Below are positions 52,112 through 60,325 of a stretch of 60,325 bases of DNA, piece after piece. The stretch lies in contig PLLM01000015.1 in NCBI GenBank assembly GCA_003141275.1, positions 2,322 through 62,646 of the forward strand, given 5' to 3'. Positions within the stretch are counted from its first letter, which is position 1, and each line of letters begins with the position of its first letter. The DNA is from Phycisphaerales bacterium (lineage in GTDB: Bacteria; Planctomycetota; Phycisphaerae; Sedimentisphaerales; Anaerobacaceae). The notes below the pieces were generated by a model. It saw only the letters and a list, made by a program, of their open reading frames with translations, was not told the DNA's origin and did no database searches. A program made the translations under genes and the position numbers.

Positions 52112-53178
52112 CGCATCTTCGCAGGTATATACCCGTCATAGCCGTTGCCCTCGGGGTAATTATTTTGCAGGTTGTGCTTTCAGGCACCCGCTCAACCTAC
52201 TATATGACGCAACTCACAATGTCGGCCTATTATGCCCTCGTGGTTATCGGCTTGTGTCTGCTTATGGGTTACGCGGGGCAGATATCGCTGGGGCACGCGG
52301 GCTTTTTCGCCATAGGCGGGTACACGACCGCGGTCTTGACCACATTTAATCTTATGGCGTATCGTGACACGCCATTGGTTTCTTTGTGCCGGTCGCTTGG
52401 GGTGGTTGTGCAGAGGCAGGATATTTATGGCGCAGACATATTGGCCTTTTCCCCCTGGCCTGCTTTTATAGTTGCGATACTGCTTACAGTTATAATCGCT
52501 TTTATGATTGGCCTGCCTGTCATTCGTCTCAAGGGACATTATATGGCGATGGCCTCGCTCGGTTTCGGGCTGATTATTTACCGCATAGTTCTCGGCGGGC
52601 GCATCTTCGGCCAGGCGGATGGCATCTCGAATATACCTCCCTTTAAAATTATCGATGGTCTTGAGGTAAATGGCCGGGCGGCGTTTCGGGTTGAGAGTTA
52701 CTATATCGCATGGTTCGTGGTATTGGCGGCTATGACACTGGCTATCAACCTCGTTCATTCGCGAGTCGGCAGGGCGCTTCGCTCTATTCACGAAAACGAA
52801 GAAGCGGCCCATTCGCTCGGAGTCAACACCTATCGTTACAAGCTGTTCGTTTTTGTTTTGAGCGCTCTGTTCGCCGCGGTAGGAGGCGTTTTGCTGACCC
52901 ACTACAACGGCAGCATAGGCCCATCCGAGGTTACGGTTACCAAATCCGTCCGCTATCTTGTAATCGTGGCAGTTGGCGGAATGGCAAACCTCTGGGGTGC
53001 GCTCTTTATGGGGATAATCCTGAATTTTCTCTCTCTGCGGGGCGTTTTTGGAAGCTATGATGACGCGGTTTTCGCGATTATCCTGATTGCCATAATGCTC
53101 TTTGCGCCCGAGGGATTGCTTCGCTTGCCTCGGCTGCGGGCGAAGTCGCCGTTACCGTCCGGGGGGACAAATGGCTGA
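52108..53178 (+). CDS. livM: ABC transporter permease, LivM type
   Basis: 356 residues with about nine membrane helices: TMSAYYALVVIGLCLLMGYAGQISLGHAGFFAIGGYTTAVL, an inserted loop (TFNLMAYRDTP...), GLPVIRLKGHYMAMASLGFG, RALRSIHENEEAAHSLGVNTYRYKLFVFVLSALFAAVGGVL and IILIAIMLFAPEGLL. Second channel subunit. ATGA overlap with livH; the 3' end overlaps livG by eight bases. Confidence 0.9.
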   Translation: MTHLRRYIPVIAVALGVIILQVVLSGTRSTYYMTQLTMSAYYALVVIGLCLLMGYAGQISLGHAGFFAIGGYTTAVLTTFNLMAYRDTPLVSLCRSLGVVVQRQDIYGADILAFSPWPAFIVAILLTVIIAFMIGLPVIRLKGHYMAMASLGFGLIIYRIVLGGRIFGQADGISNIPPFKIIDGLEVNGRAAFRVESYYIAWFVVLAAMTLAINLVHSRVGRALRSIHENEEAAHSLGVNTYRYKLFVFVLSALFAAVGGVLLTHYNGSIGPSEVTVTKSVRYLVIVAVGGMANLWGALFMGIILNFLSLRGVFGSYDDAVFAIILIAIMLFAPEGLLRLPRLRAKSPLPSGGTNG

Positions 53179-53941
53179 CGTGTTGCTCGAAACGAAGGGA
53201 CTGCACCGGTTTTTCGGCGGTCTTCACGCCGTTAACGATGTCAGTATAGCTGTCACGCAGGGCGCGATTAAAGGCGTCATCGGCCCAAACGGCGCGGGTA
53301 AAACAACTCTCTTCAATCTGATAGCCGGGACAATTCAGCCGCATAATGGCGAGGTGATTTTCCGGGACAAAAAAATCACCGCGTTGAAACCTCACGCCGT
53401 CGCATGCAGAGGTATCGCGCGAACGTTCCAGACCACAAAACTGTTTAGTCATATGACCGTTCTCGAAAATGTTATGATGGGCAGGCATTGCCGGACGCAA
53501 TGCGGCTTCATTTCGGGAATGCTGAACCTGCCCCGCACCTGGCGAGAAGATAAACAAACCAGAGAAAAGGCCCTGTCGATACTTAAAGACCTCGGTCTGG
53601 CGGAGTACGCCTTTGAGACGGCCTCGAACCTGCCGTTTGGCAGACAGCGGCTCGTTGAATTTGCGCGTGCCCTTGCTATGGAGCCGCAACTGCTGCTGCT
53701 CGATGAGCCTGCCGCCGGTCTTAATATTTACGAAACCAAGGAACTTGCCAGATTGATTCTGTGGATTCGCGACAGGGGCGTTACCTGTCTTGTTGTGGAA
53801 CACGATATGTCACTGGTTATGGCGATTTGCGATGACGTGGTCGTTCTTGACCAGGGGCAAAAAATCGCCGAAGGCCCCCCGCGGGCTGTTCAGCGAAATC
53901 CTGAAGTGATTCGCATCTATCTCGGGGATAGTGATGCTTAA
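53171..53941 (+). CDS. livG: ABC transporter ATP-binding protein, LivG type
   Basis: 256 residues from the ATG at 53171 (GGGGGG upstream). An ATPase of the Leu/Ile/Val family: Walker A GPNGAGKTTLFNLIAG, Q-loop RTFQTTKLFSHMTVLENVMMG, signature NLPFGRQRLVEFARAL (LSGGQ varied, L-PFGRQ as in LivG), Walker B LLLLDEPAAGLN, and H-loop VEHDMSLVMAICD. The stop overlaps the LivF start region. Confidence 0.92.
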   Translation: MADVLLETKGLHRFFGGLHAVNDVSIAVTQGAIKGVIGPNGAGKTTLFNLIAGTIQPHNGEVIFRDKKITALKPHAVACRGIARTFQTTKLFSHMTVLENVMMGRHCRTQCGFISGMLNLPRTWREDKQTREKALSILKDLGLAEYAFETASNLPFGRQRLVEFARALAMEPQLLLLDEPAAGLNIYETKELARLILWIRDRGVTCLVVEHDMSLVMAICDDVVVLDQGQKIAEGPPRAVQRNPEVIRIYLGDSDA

Positions 53942-54668
53942 GATATTAAATCTTGAAGCCGGTTACGGCCAGTTACGCGTCCTCAAGGGCATATCGCTCC
54001 ACGTCCTGCCCGGCGAGGCCGTCGCGATTATCGGCGCAAACGGCGCGGGCAAAACGACCCTGCTCAAGACCATCGCGGGCGTCCTGCGACCCCGTTCAGG
54101 CAAAATTATGTTCAATAAGCAGGATATATCGAATGAGCCGCTCGAAAAAATCGTCGAAGCGGGCTGCTGCCTTGCCCCAGAGGGCAGGCACGTCTTCAGC
54201 ACTATGACCGTCAAAGAAAACCTTCTCCTCGGTGCATACCACCGCCAGCGAAATGGTGCCTCGGCGGATATAGCTTCGAGCTTGAAACAGGTTTATAAAC
54301 TTTTCGGCATACTTGAAGAACGCGCCAACCAGCTTGCTGGTACTCTCTCAGGCGGCCAGCAGCAAATGCTCGCGATAGGCCGCGCCCTGATGTCGGGACC
54401 GAAACTATTGATGATGGATGAACCATCCCTGGGCGTCGCGCCGCTTCTTGTCAAAAGCATTTACCAAACCATCGCCAACCTCAAACGCGAGGGTTTGACG
54501 ATACTCTTGGTCGAGCAGAACGCGCGGGCCGCGCTTGCTCTGGCCGACAGGGGATATGTTTTCGAAACAGGACAGATTGTTCTTGAGGGGACAAGCCGGG
54601 AACTTGGCGATAATCCGGAGGTTCAGCGGGCATATCTCGGCAAGGAATACCGAAGAATTGATGAGTGA
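53934..54668 (+). CDS. livF: ABC transporter ATP-binding protein, LivF type
   Basis: 244 residues from ATG 53934 (GTG at 53931 also in frame; GGGGA spacing favours the ATG). Walker A GANGAGKTTLLKTIAG, Q-loop APEGRHVFSTMTVKENLLLGAY, signature LSGGQQQMLAIGRALM, Walker B LLMMDEPSLGVAP, and VEQNARAALALADRGYV. It drives transport with LivG. The gene closes the transporter part; a hairpin repeat and then the CoA ligase gene follow. Confidence 0.93.
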   Translation: MLKILNLEAGYGQLRVLKGISLHVLPGEAVAIIGANGAGKTTLLKTIAGVLRPRSGKIMFNKQDISNEPLEKIVEAGCCLAPEGRHVFSTMTVKENLLLGAYHRQRNGASADIASSLKQVYKLFGILEERANQLAGTLSGGQQQMLAIGRALMSGPKLLMMDEPSLGVAPLLVKSIYQTIANLKREGLTILLVEQNARAALALADRGYVFETGQIVLEGTSRELGDNPEVQRAYLGKEYRRIDE

Positions 54669-54720
54669 TGTAGCACGGCCATCTTGGCCGTGCCTGCACG
54701 GGCTTGAAGCCCGTGCTACA
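54669..54720. repeat. nested palindromic extragenic element
   Basis: TGTAGCACGG (54669-54678) and CCGTGCTACA (54711-54720) enclose two smaller hairpins, CACGGCCA-TCT-TGGCCGTG and CACGGGCTT-GAA-GCCCGTG. It resembles the GTAGCACGG...CCGTGCTAC repeats common in planctomycetes. It falls between livF and the ligase gene. Confidence 0.85.
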
Positions 54721-54733
54721 AAGTGAGGAAATT

Positions 54734-56047
54734 ATGGCTGAGACAATTTATTACAATCCGAAGTTCGAGACAATGCCGCGTGAGGATTTAGAACAGCTCC
54801 AGATTGAACGGCTGCAATCCACGCTCAACAGGGTCTATCGCAACGTCGCTTTCTACCAGAAGGCCTTCGACGCCAACCGCGTCAATCTCGAAAATATCAA
54901 AGACGTGGATACATTGCGCGAATTGCCTTTCACGACCAAGGAAGACCTGCAGAAAAGCTATCCCTACGATATGTTCGCCGTCCCGCTGCGTAATATCGTG
55001 CGCATACACTCGACCTCCGGCATGACGGGCAAACCCATCGTCGTCGGCTTCACGCGCGATGACCTTCGCAACTGGACCGAATGCACCGCCCGGCTTCTCG
55101 CCGCCGCGGGCCTCACCGAGCACGATGTCGTCCAGATTGCCCTCGATTATAACCTTTTCACAAGCGGGTTCGGCTTCCAGCAAGGCGCGGAGCAAATCGG
55201 CGCATCGGTTATCCCCGCGTCCTTTACCGCCAGCGTCGAAAAGCAGATTGTGATAATGAGGGACTTCAAGACGACGGCTCTCGTTACCACGCCGAGCCAC
55301 GCGGTCAATATCGCCGCTGGCTTGGAGGAGTTTGGTGTTCACACTGAATCGCTGCATTTAAAACACGGGCTTTTCGGCGGCGAACGCTGGTCCGACCAGT
55401 TGCGTAAGCAATTAGAAAAACGGCTGCACATCACCTCGACCGATACTTACGGCCTTACCGAGATAATGAACCCCGGCGTCGCAGGTGAATGTCACCTGCG
55501 AGATGGACTCCATATCAACGAAGACCATTTTCTAATCGAAATCATCAACCCAAAGACGCTCGAATCCGTTGGCATCGGCCCGGAAGGCGAGTTGGTGCTT
55601 ACGACAATCACAAAAGAGGGCTTCCCGTTAATTCGCTACCGCACGGGCGATATCACGTCTTTGAATCCTGAGCCGTGTGCCTGCGGCAGGACCTTTCTTC
55701 GTATGGCCAGGGTCCTCAGCCGGACCGATGACCTGATTAGCTTCCGCGGCGTGGAATTTTTCCCGTCGCAAATCGAGCAGATTCTGCGCGATGTCGAGGG
55801 TATCAGTTCCAATTACCAGCTCATCCTCGGCCGTGAAGCGGGCGTCGATACCCTAGAAATCAAAGTCGAAATCTCCGACACGATTCCCTTCCTCGATGGC
55901 TTGAAATCGGTCGAAAATATGCTCTCTCAACTTTCCAGACGCATCAAGACAATCCTCGACGTCGATGCCAAAATTACGCTGGTCGAGCCAAAATCCCTCC
56001 GCCATATTGACGACAAAAGCCGGGTAGTTGATAAGAGGCCCGGTTAG
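54734..56047 (+). CDS. paaK: phenylacetate-CoA ligase-like adenylate-forming enzyme
   Basis: 437 residues from the ATG at 54734 (GAGG upstream; the longer frame at 54704 runs through a repeat). Adenylation family, PaaK branch: IHSTSGMTGKPIVVGFTRDD (nucleotide loop), YGLTEIMNPGVAGEC, RYRTGDITSLNPEPCACGRTFLRM and a C-terminal domain with SFRGVEFFPSQIEQILR. It makes an acyl-CoA from an aryl or organic acid, ATP and CoA. Its position behind a complete LIV-type transporter points to use of the imported acid. F390 synthetase or other PaaK relatives are possible alternatives. Confidence 0.85.
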   Translation: MAETIYYNPKFETMPREDLEQLQIERLQSTLNRVYRNVAFYQKAFDANRVNLENIKDVDTLRELPFTTKEDLQKSYPYDMFAVPLRNIVRIHSTSGMTGKPIVVGFTRDDLRNWTECTARLLAAAGLTEHDVVQIALDYNLFTSGFGFQQGAEQIGASVIPASFTASVEKQIVIMRDFKTTALVTTPSHAVNIAAGLEEFGVHTESLHLKHGLFGGERWSDQLRKQLEKRLHITSTDTYGLTEIMNPGVAGECHLRDGLHINEDHFLIEIINPKTLESVGIGPEGELVLTTITKEGFPLIRYRTGDITSLNPEPCACGRTFLRMARVLSRTDDLISFRGVEFFPSQIEQILRDVEGISSNYQLILGREAGVDTLEIKVEISDTIPFLDGLKSVENMLSQLSRRIKTILDVDAKITLVEPKSLRHIDDKSRVVDKRPG

Positions 56048-56061
56048 CCGCTAAGACGCTC

Positions 56062-56080
56062 CCTCGACTACGCTCGGGAC
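56062..56080. repeat. dispersed short element downstream of the ligase gene
   Basis: CCTCGACTACGCTCGGGAC, complement of the 6275-type word. It lies within the 169-base gap before the DUF5131 gene. Confidence 0.6.
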
Positions 56081-56137
56081 AGGTAAGGCACGATGCGGCC
56101 GCGAGAAAATATCATGGCCAATCCGCGACACTGAATT

Positions 56138-56159
56138 TTATGTAATTACATAATAGAAT
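56138..56159 (+). promoter_or_regulatory. perfect 16-bp palindrome over a -10 box
   Basis: TTATGTAATTACATAA (56138-56153) is a perfect palindrome, directly followed by and overlapping a -10-like TAGAAT (56154-56159). It lies 58 bases before the start of the DUF5131-TcmP pair and looks like an operator for a dimeric repressor. Confidence 0.5.
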
Positions 56160-56216
56160 GCGCCGTTTTTTTATCCCAAAGATGAGCCAATCCCGATATA
56201 ATGGTTGGGTGAAGCT

Positions 56217-57005
56217 ATGGCTCAGAACTCAAAAATAGAATGGACTGAATGCACCTGGAATCCGGTCACCGGCTGCTCAAAAATCAGCCCCGGCTGCAAG
56301 CATTGCTATGCCGAACGAATGGCGTTGCGATTACAAGCCATGGGGCAACCCAACTACCGCAACGGTTTCAACGTAACAATTCATCAACACATGCTTGAGT
56401 TGCCGCTCAAATGGCGCAACCCCAGAAATATTTTTGTCAATTCAATGGGTGATATGTTTCATCGTCTCGTCCCGGATAGTTTCGTGGCCGAATGCTTTGG
56501 CATAATGAAAAAGGCGGCGCAGCATCAATTTCAGTTGCTCACCAAACGGTCGTCGCGCCTTCAGCAGATGGCTTGCGACCTGCCCTGGCCGAAAAATCTG
56601 TGGGCCGGCGTTACCGTAGAAACCGCTGATTATTTGGAGCGAATCGACCATCTGAGGAAAACCCCTGCCGCTGTGAAATTCTTATCGCTCGAACCGCTTT
56701 TAGGGCCTATTCCGAATATAAACCTCGAAGACATCAACTGGGTCATTGCCGGCGGTGAATCCGGCCCCGGCGCAAGACCAATGGACTCGAAGTGGGTTGT
56801 TGATATTCGCGACCAGTGTCTCACAGCAGGCATTCCATTCTTCTTCAAACAATGGGGCGGCGTACGCAAAAAACTCGCCGGCCGAATCCTCCAGGGCCAA
56901 ACATATAGCCAAATGCCAGTCGATATAGATAGGAACATATCCACACACCAAAATGGGACACAAGGCAGACAATTCGTTTTTCAATCAGAAGCGTCCATGG
57001 TCTAA
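56217..57005 (+). CDS. DUF5131 (phage Gp37/Gp68-like) three-Cys protein
   Basis: About 262 residues from the ATG at 56217; a TTG at 56205 is in frame. N-terminus [20 protein letters not shown] then GCKHCYAER, with C12, C20, C27 and C30, the metal or iron-sulphur-like three-Cys pattern (C-x6-C-x2-C) of this family. Then [33 protein letters not shown] and [16 protein letters not shown], ending FFFKQWGG. Radical-SAM-like chemistry has been suggested for the family but is unproven. The 3' end overlaps the TcmP gene by 53 bases. Confidence 0.85.
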   Translation: MAQNSKIEWTECTWNPVTGCSKISPGCKHCYAERMALRLQAMGQPNYRNGFNVTIHQHMLELPLKWRNPRNIFVNSMGDMFHRLVPDSFVAECFGIMKKAAQHQFQLLTKRSSRLQQMACDLPWPKNLWAGVTVETADYLERIDHLRKTPAAVKFLSLEPLLGPIPNINLEDINWVIAGGESGPGARPMDSKWVVDIRDQCLTAGIPFFFKQWGGVRKKLAGRILQGQTYSQMPVDIDRNISTHQNGTQGRQFVFQSEASMV

Positions 57006-58107
57006 GAGAAAAGATAACATTCTCCAATGCTATCTGACTCCGTACCTATATAAGATTGCAACCCAAAGAGCACCTATACTAATCGTAGACGCATTCGCTG
57101 GACCCGGAAAATTCGGAGACGGAGAGGATGGTTCGCCTTTAATTATCTGTAAATGTGTCGATCAAGTGCGATCAAAAGGGTTTCCGGTACCCGTATCAGT
57201 TATGTGTATAGAACCAGACCCAGAACTTTTCTCGACGTTGAACAATTCAATTAAATCATTTCCTTTTGCTGAAGCCAAACAAGGTGAGTTTCATGAGTAC
57301 ATTCAAGACATTGAAAAACTAGCGAGCAGCCATAGTGTTTTTCTATATATAGACCCGTGGACTGTCGAAGGGCTTCAATGGGCTCAGATGGAGAAGGTAT
57401 TTAAACACCTGTTTGTTTCCAAAATGAGCATCGAAGTTCTTTTGAATTTCAACGCACTAAGTTTCGCGCGTCGGGGTTTGGCAGCCCTCAAACTTGCTGT
57501 TCCTAATTCTGACCCTGCAACCGAAGACCAAGAGGAAATTGACGCCCCGATTGTGACTTCGCCGTCAGTAATAAATCTCAATAATGTGGTGGGAGGCGCT
57601 TGGTGGCAACCAATTCTCATGTCCCCTTTAACCTTTCCTCAGAAAGTGCAACAGTTGGCAGATGATATTTGCGCCCGTCTCTCAGTAAGATTCAAAGAGG
57701 TTTGCCAACATCCCATGAAGGCAATGCCAAATCACTCAGTCCCGAAGTATTTCCTGATTTTCGGTTCTAGGCATCCGGACGCATTACTCTTAATGAATGA
57801 TGGAATGGTCGAAAGCCAACGAGTGTTGGCTGACTTGGCGAAACCTAAGGACCCTACTCTTTTCGAAATGCGTCCCACCAGCTTGGTACCAGATATTGAA
57901 ACTCTGCCAGGAATCGTACTCAATCATGTCCAAACACCAACGAATCGTGGAACTGTAATCTTAAATGTAGTGCGAGAACATTTCTGTAAATTCGCTGTTA
58001 AAGAGATCAGACACTCGATAGAGAATATGCTCAAGGAAGGTAAGCTAAAGTCTGAAACTGGCAAGACGAAAATCAACAACGATGTTAAGATTTTCCGTCC
58101 CAAGTAA
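56953..58107 (+). CDS. tcmP: three-Cys-motif partner protein (TcmP type)
   Basis: 384 residues. It begins [19 protein letters not shown] and has the family hallmark [20 protein letters not shown] (about 43-62) with a Rossmann-like region ([28 protein letters not shown]), suggesting a methyltransferase-like fold. The C-terminal part resembles nucleic-acid enzymes only vaguely. TcmP genes are usually beside three-Cys (DUF5131) genes; here they overlap by 53 bases, so they are translationally linked. Role unknown; a sporadic defence or modification pair is an inference. Confidence 0.85.
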   Translation: MGHKADNSFFNQKRPWSKRKDNILQCYLTPYLYKIATQRAPILIVDAFAGPGKFGDGEDGSPLIICKCVDQVRSKGFPVPVSVMCIEPDPELFSTLNNSIKSFPFAEAKQGEFHEYIQDIEKLASSHSVFLYIDPWTVEGLQWAQMEKVFKHLFVSKMSIEVLLNFNALSFARRGLAALKLAVPNSDPATEDQEEIDAPIVTSPSVINLNNVVGGAWWQPILMSPLTFPQKVQQLADDICARLSVRFKEVCQHPMKAMPNHSVPKYFLIFGSRHPDALLLMNDGMVESQRVLADLAKPKDPTLFEMRPTSLVPDIETLPGIVLNHVQTPTNRGTVILNVVREHFCKFAVKEIRHSIENMLKEGKLKSETGKTKINNDVKIFRPK

Positions 58108-58348
58108 GATTTAGTCGCAGTTAGGACATAATCTTTCCCGCCTATTTTTTCTCAACCCGCTGTCGAAATAATTTTGCCCTGTATTCCGCCTTCGGCGGTA
58201 TCAAGTATCGAGTATCTTTGTTGGGCACAAAAGAAAAAGGCCCCTCGTAGCGAAGCGAAGACCCCCGCGTCTCGTTTTGTTGGGCCTTGCCCAACCCCCG
58301 TGTCCTGCTTTCACCAGAAAGCAACGGGGGCCAAAACTGCGGGGGGTT

Positions 58349-58384
58349 AAAAGAAAAAGGCCTCGCGAAACTTCACGAGGCCTT
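58349..58384 (-). terminator. Rho-independent terminator of the cold-shock gene
   Basis: AAAGGCCTCG (58357-58366) pairs with CGAGGCCTTT (58375-58384); the minus strand then reads a T-rich run (TTTTTCTTTT). The gap 58108-58408 between convergent genes also holds GC-rich repeat words (GCGAAGCGAAG, ACCCCCGCG) without a gene. Confidence 0.85.
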
Positions 58385-58408
58385 TATTCCGGTTTAATAT
58401 TCGGTGTA

Positions 58409-58612
58409 TTACTGAGGGACGACGTTGACGGCACATGGGCCTTTTTTGCCCTGACCGACATCGTAAGATACCGCCTGACCTTCCTGAAGGTCGGCGTATC
58501 CGCCCATCTTAATCTCCGAATGATGGACAAACAGCTCTTCGCCGCCTTCATCGGGGACAATGAATCCAAATCCTTTTTTGCCGTTAAACCACTTTACTTT
58601 ACCTGTACTCAC
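58409..58612 (-). CDS. cold-shock domain protein
   Basis: 67 residues from a GTG start at 58612: GAGGAG (58618-58623) lies five bases before it. STGKVKWFNGKKGFGFI and LFVHHSEI contain RNP1 (KGFGFI) and RNP2 (LFVHH). Single-strand nucleic-acid-binding protein of the CspA family, helping translation or RNA unfolding. The longer open frame upstream has no cold-shock sequence and is part of the leader. A strong terminator follows. Confidence 0.93.
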   Translation of the reverse strand: MSTGKVKWFNGKKGFGFIVPDEGGEELFVHHSEIKMGGYADLQEGQAVSYDVGQGKKGPCAVNVVPQ

Positions 58613-58726
58613 TGTAACTCCTCTGGCCCTTGCGGACCACACACTAAAACTTTGCCCCTCAATTTTTCTAATAGTTAGGATACTCCTGAGGGACGTTGGG
58701 GTATCCTTCCTGAATGCGGTATTATA
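58613..58726 (-). promoter_or_regulatory. promoter and structured leader of the cold-shock gene
   Basis: A TATAAT box at 58721-58726 (minus strand) predicts a leader of about 100 bases. In it GGATAC (58678-58683) and GTATCC (58701-58706) pair around a CCTGAGGG-rich loop. A long, structured 5' leader is typical of cold-shock mRNAs. No clear -35 hexamer at proper distance. Confidence 0.55.
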
Positions 58727-58789
58727 CCAAAAACCCACCCAAAGCAAGCAATAAAAATAAAAAAAACGCACAGCCCCCCACAGCTACCC

Positions 58790-58950
58790 CTAAGGGGTGT
58801 GGGAGCCCGCCGAGCCGCCCAAAACCCTTAAGATTCCCCTCTGTTTTGCTGCCGTAACGCCCCCTACACTTTGCCCCCTCAGTTTACCCCTTAGGGGCAG
58901 TGGAATCATTTTGTCATTGCGAGGTCTGCGAAGCAGGCCGTGGCAATCCA
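58790..58950. repeat. intergenic repeats upstream of the cold-shock gene
   Basis: Palindromes ACCCCTAAGGGGT (about 58795) and CCCCTTAGGGG (about 58887), then an ATTGCGAG...GCAAT element (58916-58947) of a widespread bacterial extragenic type. No gene is seen in 58727-59110. Confidence 0.6.
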
Positions 58951-59060
58951 AATCGGGGTTTCAACCCTTTTAACAGCCCGGCAAAACCCTTATTTATAGG
59001 ACCAAGCCGGTTTTCCAGCCCTGCCTGCCCCGGCAATCCGTAGGCCGGGGAACTTGCCTG

Positions 59061-59089
59061 TGGTGAGCTTGTCGAACCAGTCGAAGGGC
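59061..59089. repeat. dispersed short element before rpoD 3' end
   Basis: TGGTGAGCTTGTCGAACCAG, then TCGAAGGGC; diverged relative of 6275-6294. Confidence 0.45.
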
Positions 59090-59110
59090 TAAACGCTGTC
59101 TTCCACTGCC

Positions 59111-60325
59111 CTATTCAATAACCAGTGGAGGCAGTTCCTTCGACGATGGCCAGACGGGTGGAGGCTGTTTATGGTCCAGGAAGCCCTCGAGTTTACGAGC
59201 GCGGACGGGGTGCTGGAGTTTTCTTATTGCTTTGGCCTCGACCTGCCGGACGCGTTCGCGGGTAACTTTGAAGATTCTGCCGACTTCTTCGAGGGTATAT
59301 GTGTAGCCGTCGCCGATGCCGTAGCGGAGTTTGATGATTTCGCGTTCGCGATACGACAGGGTTTTGAGGACCAGCTCGATTCTTTCCTTCAACATTGACT
59401 GGGTTGCGGTCGAGACGGGGGAATCGACGGCATGGTCTTCGATAAAATCGCCGAAGTTGCTGTCTTCGCTGTCGCCGATGGGCCTGTCTAAGGAGATTGG
59501 GTGTCTCGATATTTTCAGCACCCTGCGTGCCTCGTCGATGCTCATCACCGCTTCTTTGGCGATTTCCTCGATGGTGGGTTCTCTGCCGAGTCGCTGCGTG
59601 AGGACTTTGCCCGCGGTTCGCAGCCGGCTCATCGTTTCAATCATATGCACCGGTATGCGAATGGTCCGGGCGTGGTCCGCTATCGCGCGGGTAATCGCCT
59701 GCCGAATCCACCACGTCGCGTAGGTGCTGAATTTGTAACCCCTTTTATATTCGTATTTGTCAACGGCGCGCATCAGGCCGGTATTACCCTCTTGAATAAG
59801 GTCTAAAAAACTGAGGCCGCGGTTGCGGTATTTTTTGGCGATGGAAACGACGAGGCGCAAATTTGCGCTCGACAGCATTCGCTTTGTTTTTTCGTATTGC
59901 GAGAAGATACATTCGATAACGTAGAGACGCCTGTCAAGCTGGGCGGGAGTTTCGCAAATGAGGTCCTGAAGACCGGTAAGCTCCTGCTTCATGGCGTCGA
60001 TATCTTCAACAACATAATCTTTGGTCAGCCCGGCGTCGATGATACCTTGTAACTGCCGCATCTTCACGGCTATGCCGTGGAGCTTGTCTTTCATCGGGGC
60101 TATCCTGCTGGTGCGCAAACTCAGCTCTTCGAGAAGAGTGGCGATGCGTCGGCGGTTTCTGTTGAGGCGGCGCTGGATGGGGGCGGCCCTGGGGGAATCG
60201 CCTGCCTGGATATATTCCTTTAAGAGGGTCTGGTTCATCGCAAGCAGGGCGTTAATGGTATTAAGGTTCTGCGGGAGGCGTTTTTTTATAACGCTTCTGA
60301 TAAGGTTTTCGGCGGTGCTGATTTT
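59111..60325 (-). CDS. rpoD: principal RNA polymerase sigma factor (RpoD), 5' end outside the window
   Basis: The open frame continues to the right edge without a stop, so the 5' part is missing. A Met at 60238 is an internal possible start. About 404 residues are visible. Seen: region 1.2-2 with [32 protein letters not shown], then [17 protein letters not shown] (regions 2.3/2.4), HMIETMSRL (region 3) and [42 protein letters not shown] (region 4). The preceding helical segment (60180-59920) is the nonconserved region. It is likely the housekeeping sigma and not an alternative one. Confidence 0.9.
   Translation of the reverse strand, partial: KISTAENLIRSVIKKRLPQNLNTINALLAMNQTLLKEYIQAGDSPRAAPIQRRLNRNRRRIATLLEELSLRTSRIAPMKDKLHGIAVKMRQLQGIIDAGLTKDYVVEDIDAMKQELTGLQDLICETPAQLDRRLYVIECIFSQYEKTKRMLSSANLRLVVSIAKKYRNRGLSFLDLIQEGNTGLMRAVDKYEYKRGYKFSTYATWWIRQAITRAIADHARTIRIPVHMIETMSRLRTAGKVLTQRLGREPTIEEIAKEAVMSIDEARRVLKISRHPISLDRPIGDSEDSNFGDFIEDHAVDSPVSTATQSMLKERIELVLKTLSYREREIIKLRYGIGDGYTYTLEEVGRIFKVTRERVRQVEAKAIRKLQHPVRARKLEGFLDHKQPPPVWPSSKELPPLVIE

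Noticed and set aside
52192..52902. 236-residue open frame on the minus strand
   Set aside because: It lies opposite livM, whose membrane helices and motifs are clear.

Overview
The window looks like a chromosomal contig from a planctomycete, most likely of the Phycisphaerae type. This is an inference. The support is a mix of secreted proteins with dockerin-like tails, a PEP-CTERM protein, a family 9 cellulase, large TPR proteins, a multi-helix spermidine-synthase/TPR fusion and a sigma-70 of RpoD type with a long N-terminal region. Base composition is moderate, and intergenic DNA is full of short hairpin repeats. No 16S rRNA gene is present to settle the taxonomy.

Layout. 1-5 kb: end of a STAS/SpoIIAA-like gene, a soluble receiver-histidine kinase, a response regulator, a DHH phosphoesterase, an acetyltransferase/DUF3788 pair and a small exported protein with a clear promoter and terminator. 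5-12.3 kb: accessory region with a bacteriohemerythrin, a compact type ISP-like restriction-modification enzyme and a seven-repeat propeller/dockerin protein, separated by repeat-rich DNA that includes a 20-nt-period tandem array. 12-21 kb: mostly minus-strand housekeeping genes (DinG-type helicase, TPR protein, NAD kinase, DXS, sugar isomerase). 21-28 kb: plus-strand cluster rpmE-prfA-(kinase-like/deoxyribosyltransferase-like fusion)-pabB-small membrane protein-aminotransferase-nif3-scpB, closely packed with several ATGA overlaps. 28-37 kb: membrane and secreted proteins, including a spermidine-synthase fusion, a GspC-like protein, two lipoproteins, a GxxExxY protein, a PEP-CTERM protein and a cysteine-rich PASTA-like protein. 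37-43 kb: rodA, murJ and a large TPR/HEAT protein.

43-46 kb: a tiny 2[4Fe-4S] ferredoxin and tRNA-Glu(TTC), then an AT-rich three-gene cassette (TIGR04255-type protein plus two uncharacterised proteins) and a gene relic. 46-56 kb: a multi-domain GH9 endoglucanase, then a complete branched-chain amino-acid-type ABC transporter followed directly by a phenylacetate-CoA ligase-like gene. This last set suggests import and CoA activation of an aromatic or organic acid. 56-58 kb: a DUF5131 (Gp37/Gp68, three-Cys) gene overlapping a TcmP-type partner. The window ends with a cold-shock gene that has a long structured leader, and the 3' part of a principal sigma factor.

The best candidates for undescribed biology are the TIGR04255-type cassette beside tRNA-Glu, the DUF5131-TcmP pair with a perfect palindrome in front of it, and the 20-nt-period hairpin array at 11.5 kb. 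Also worth attention are the kinase-like/deoxyribosyltransferase-like fusion, and genes that have absorbed dispersed repeat elements in frame (helicase, murJ). All functions are inferred from reading the sequence; no database search was run.
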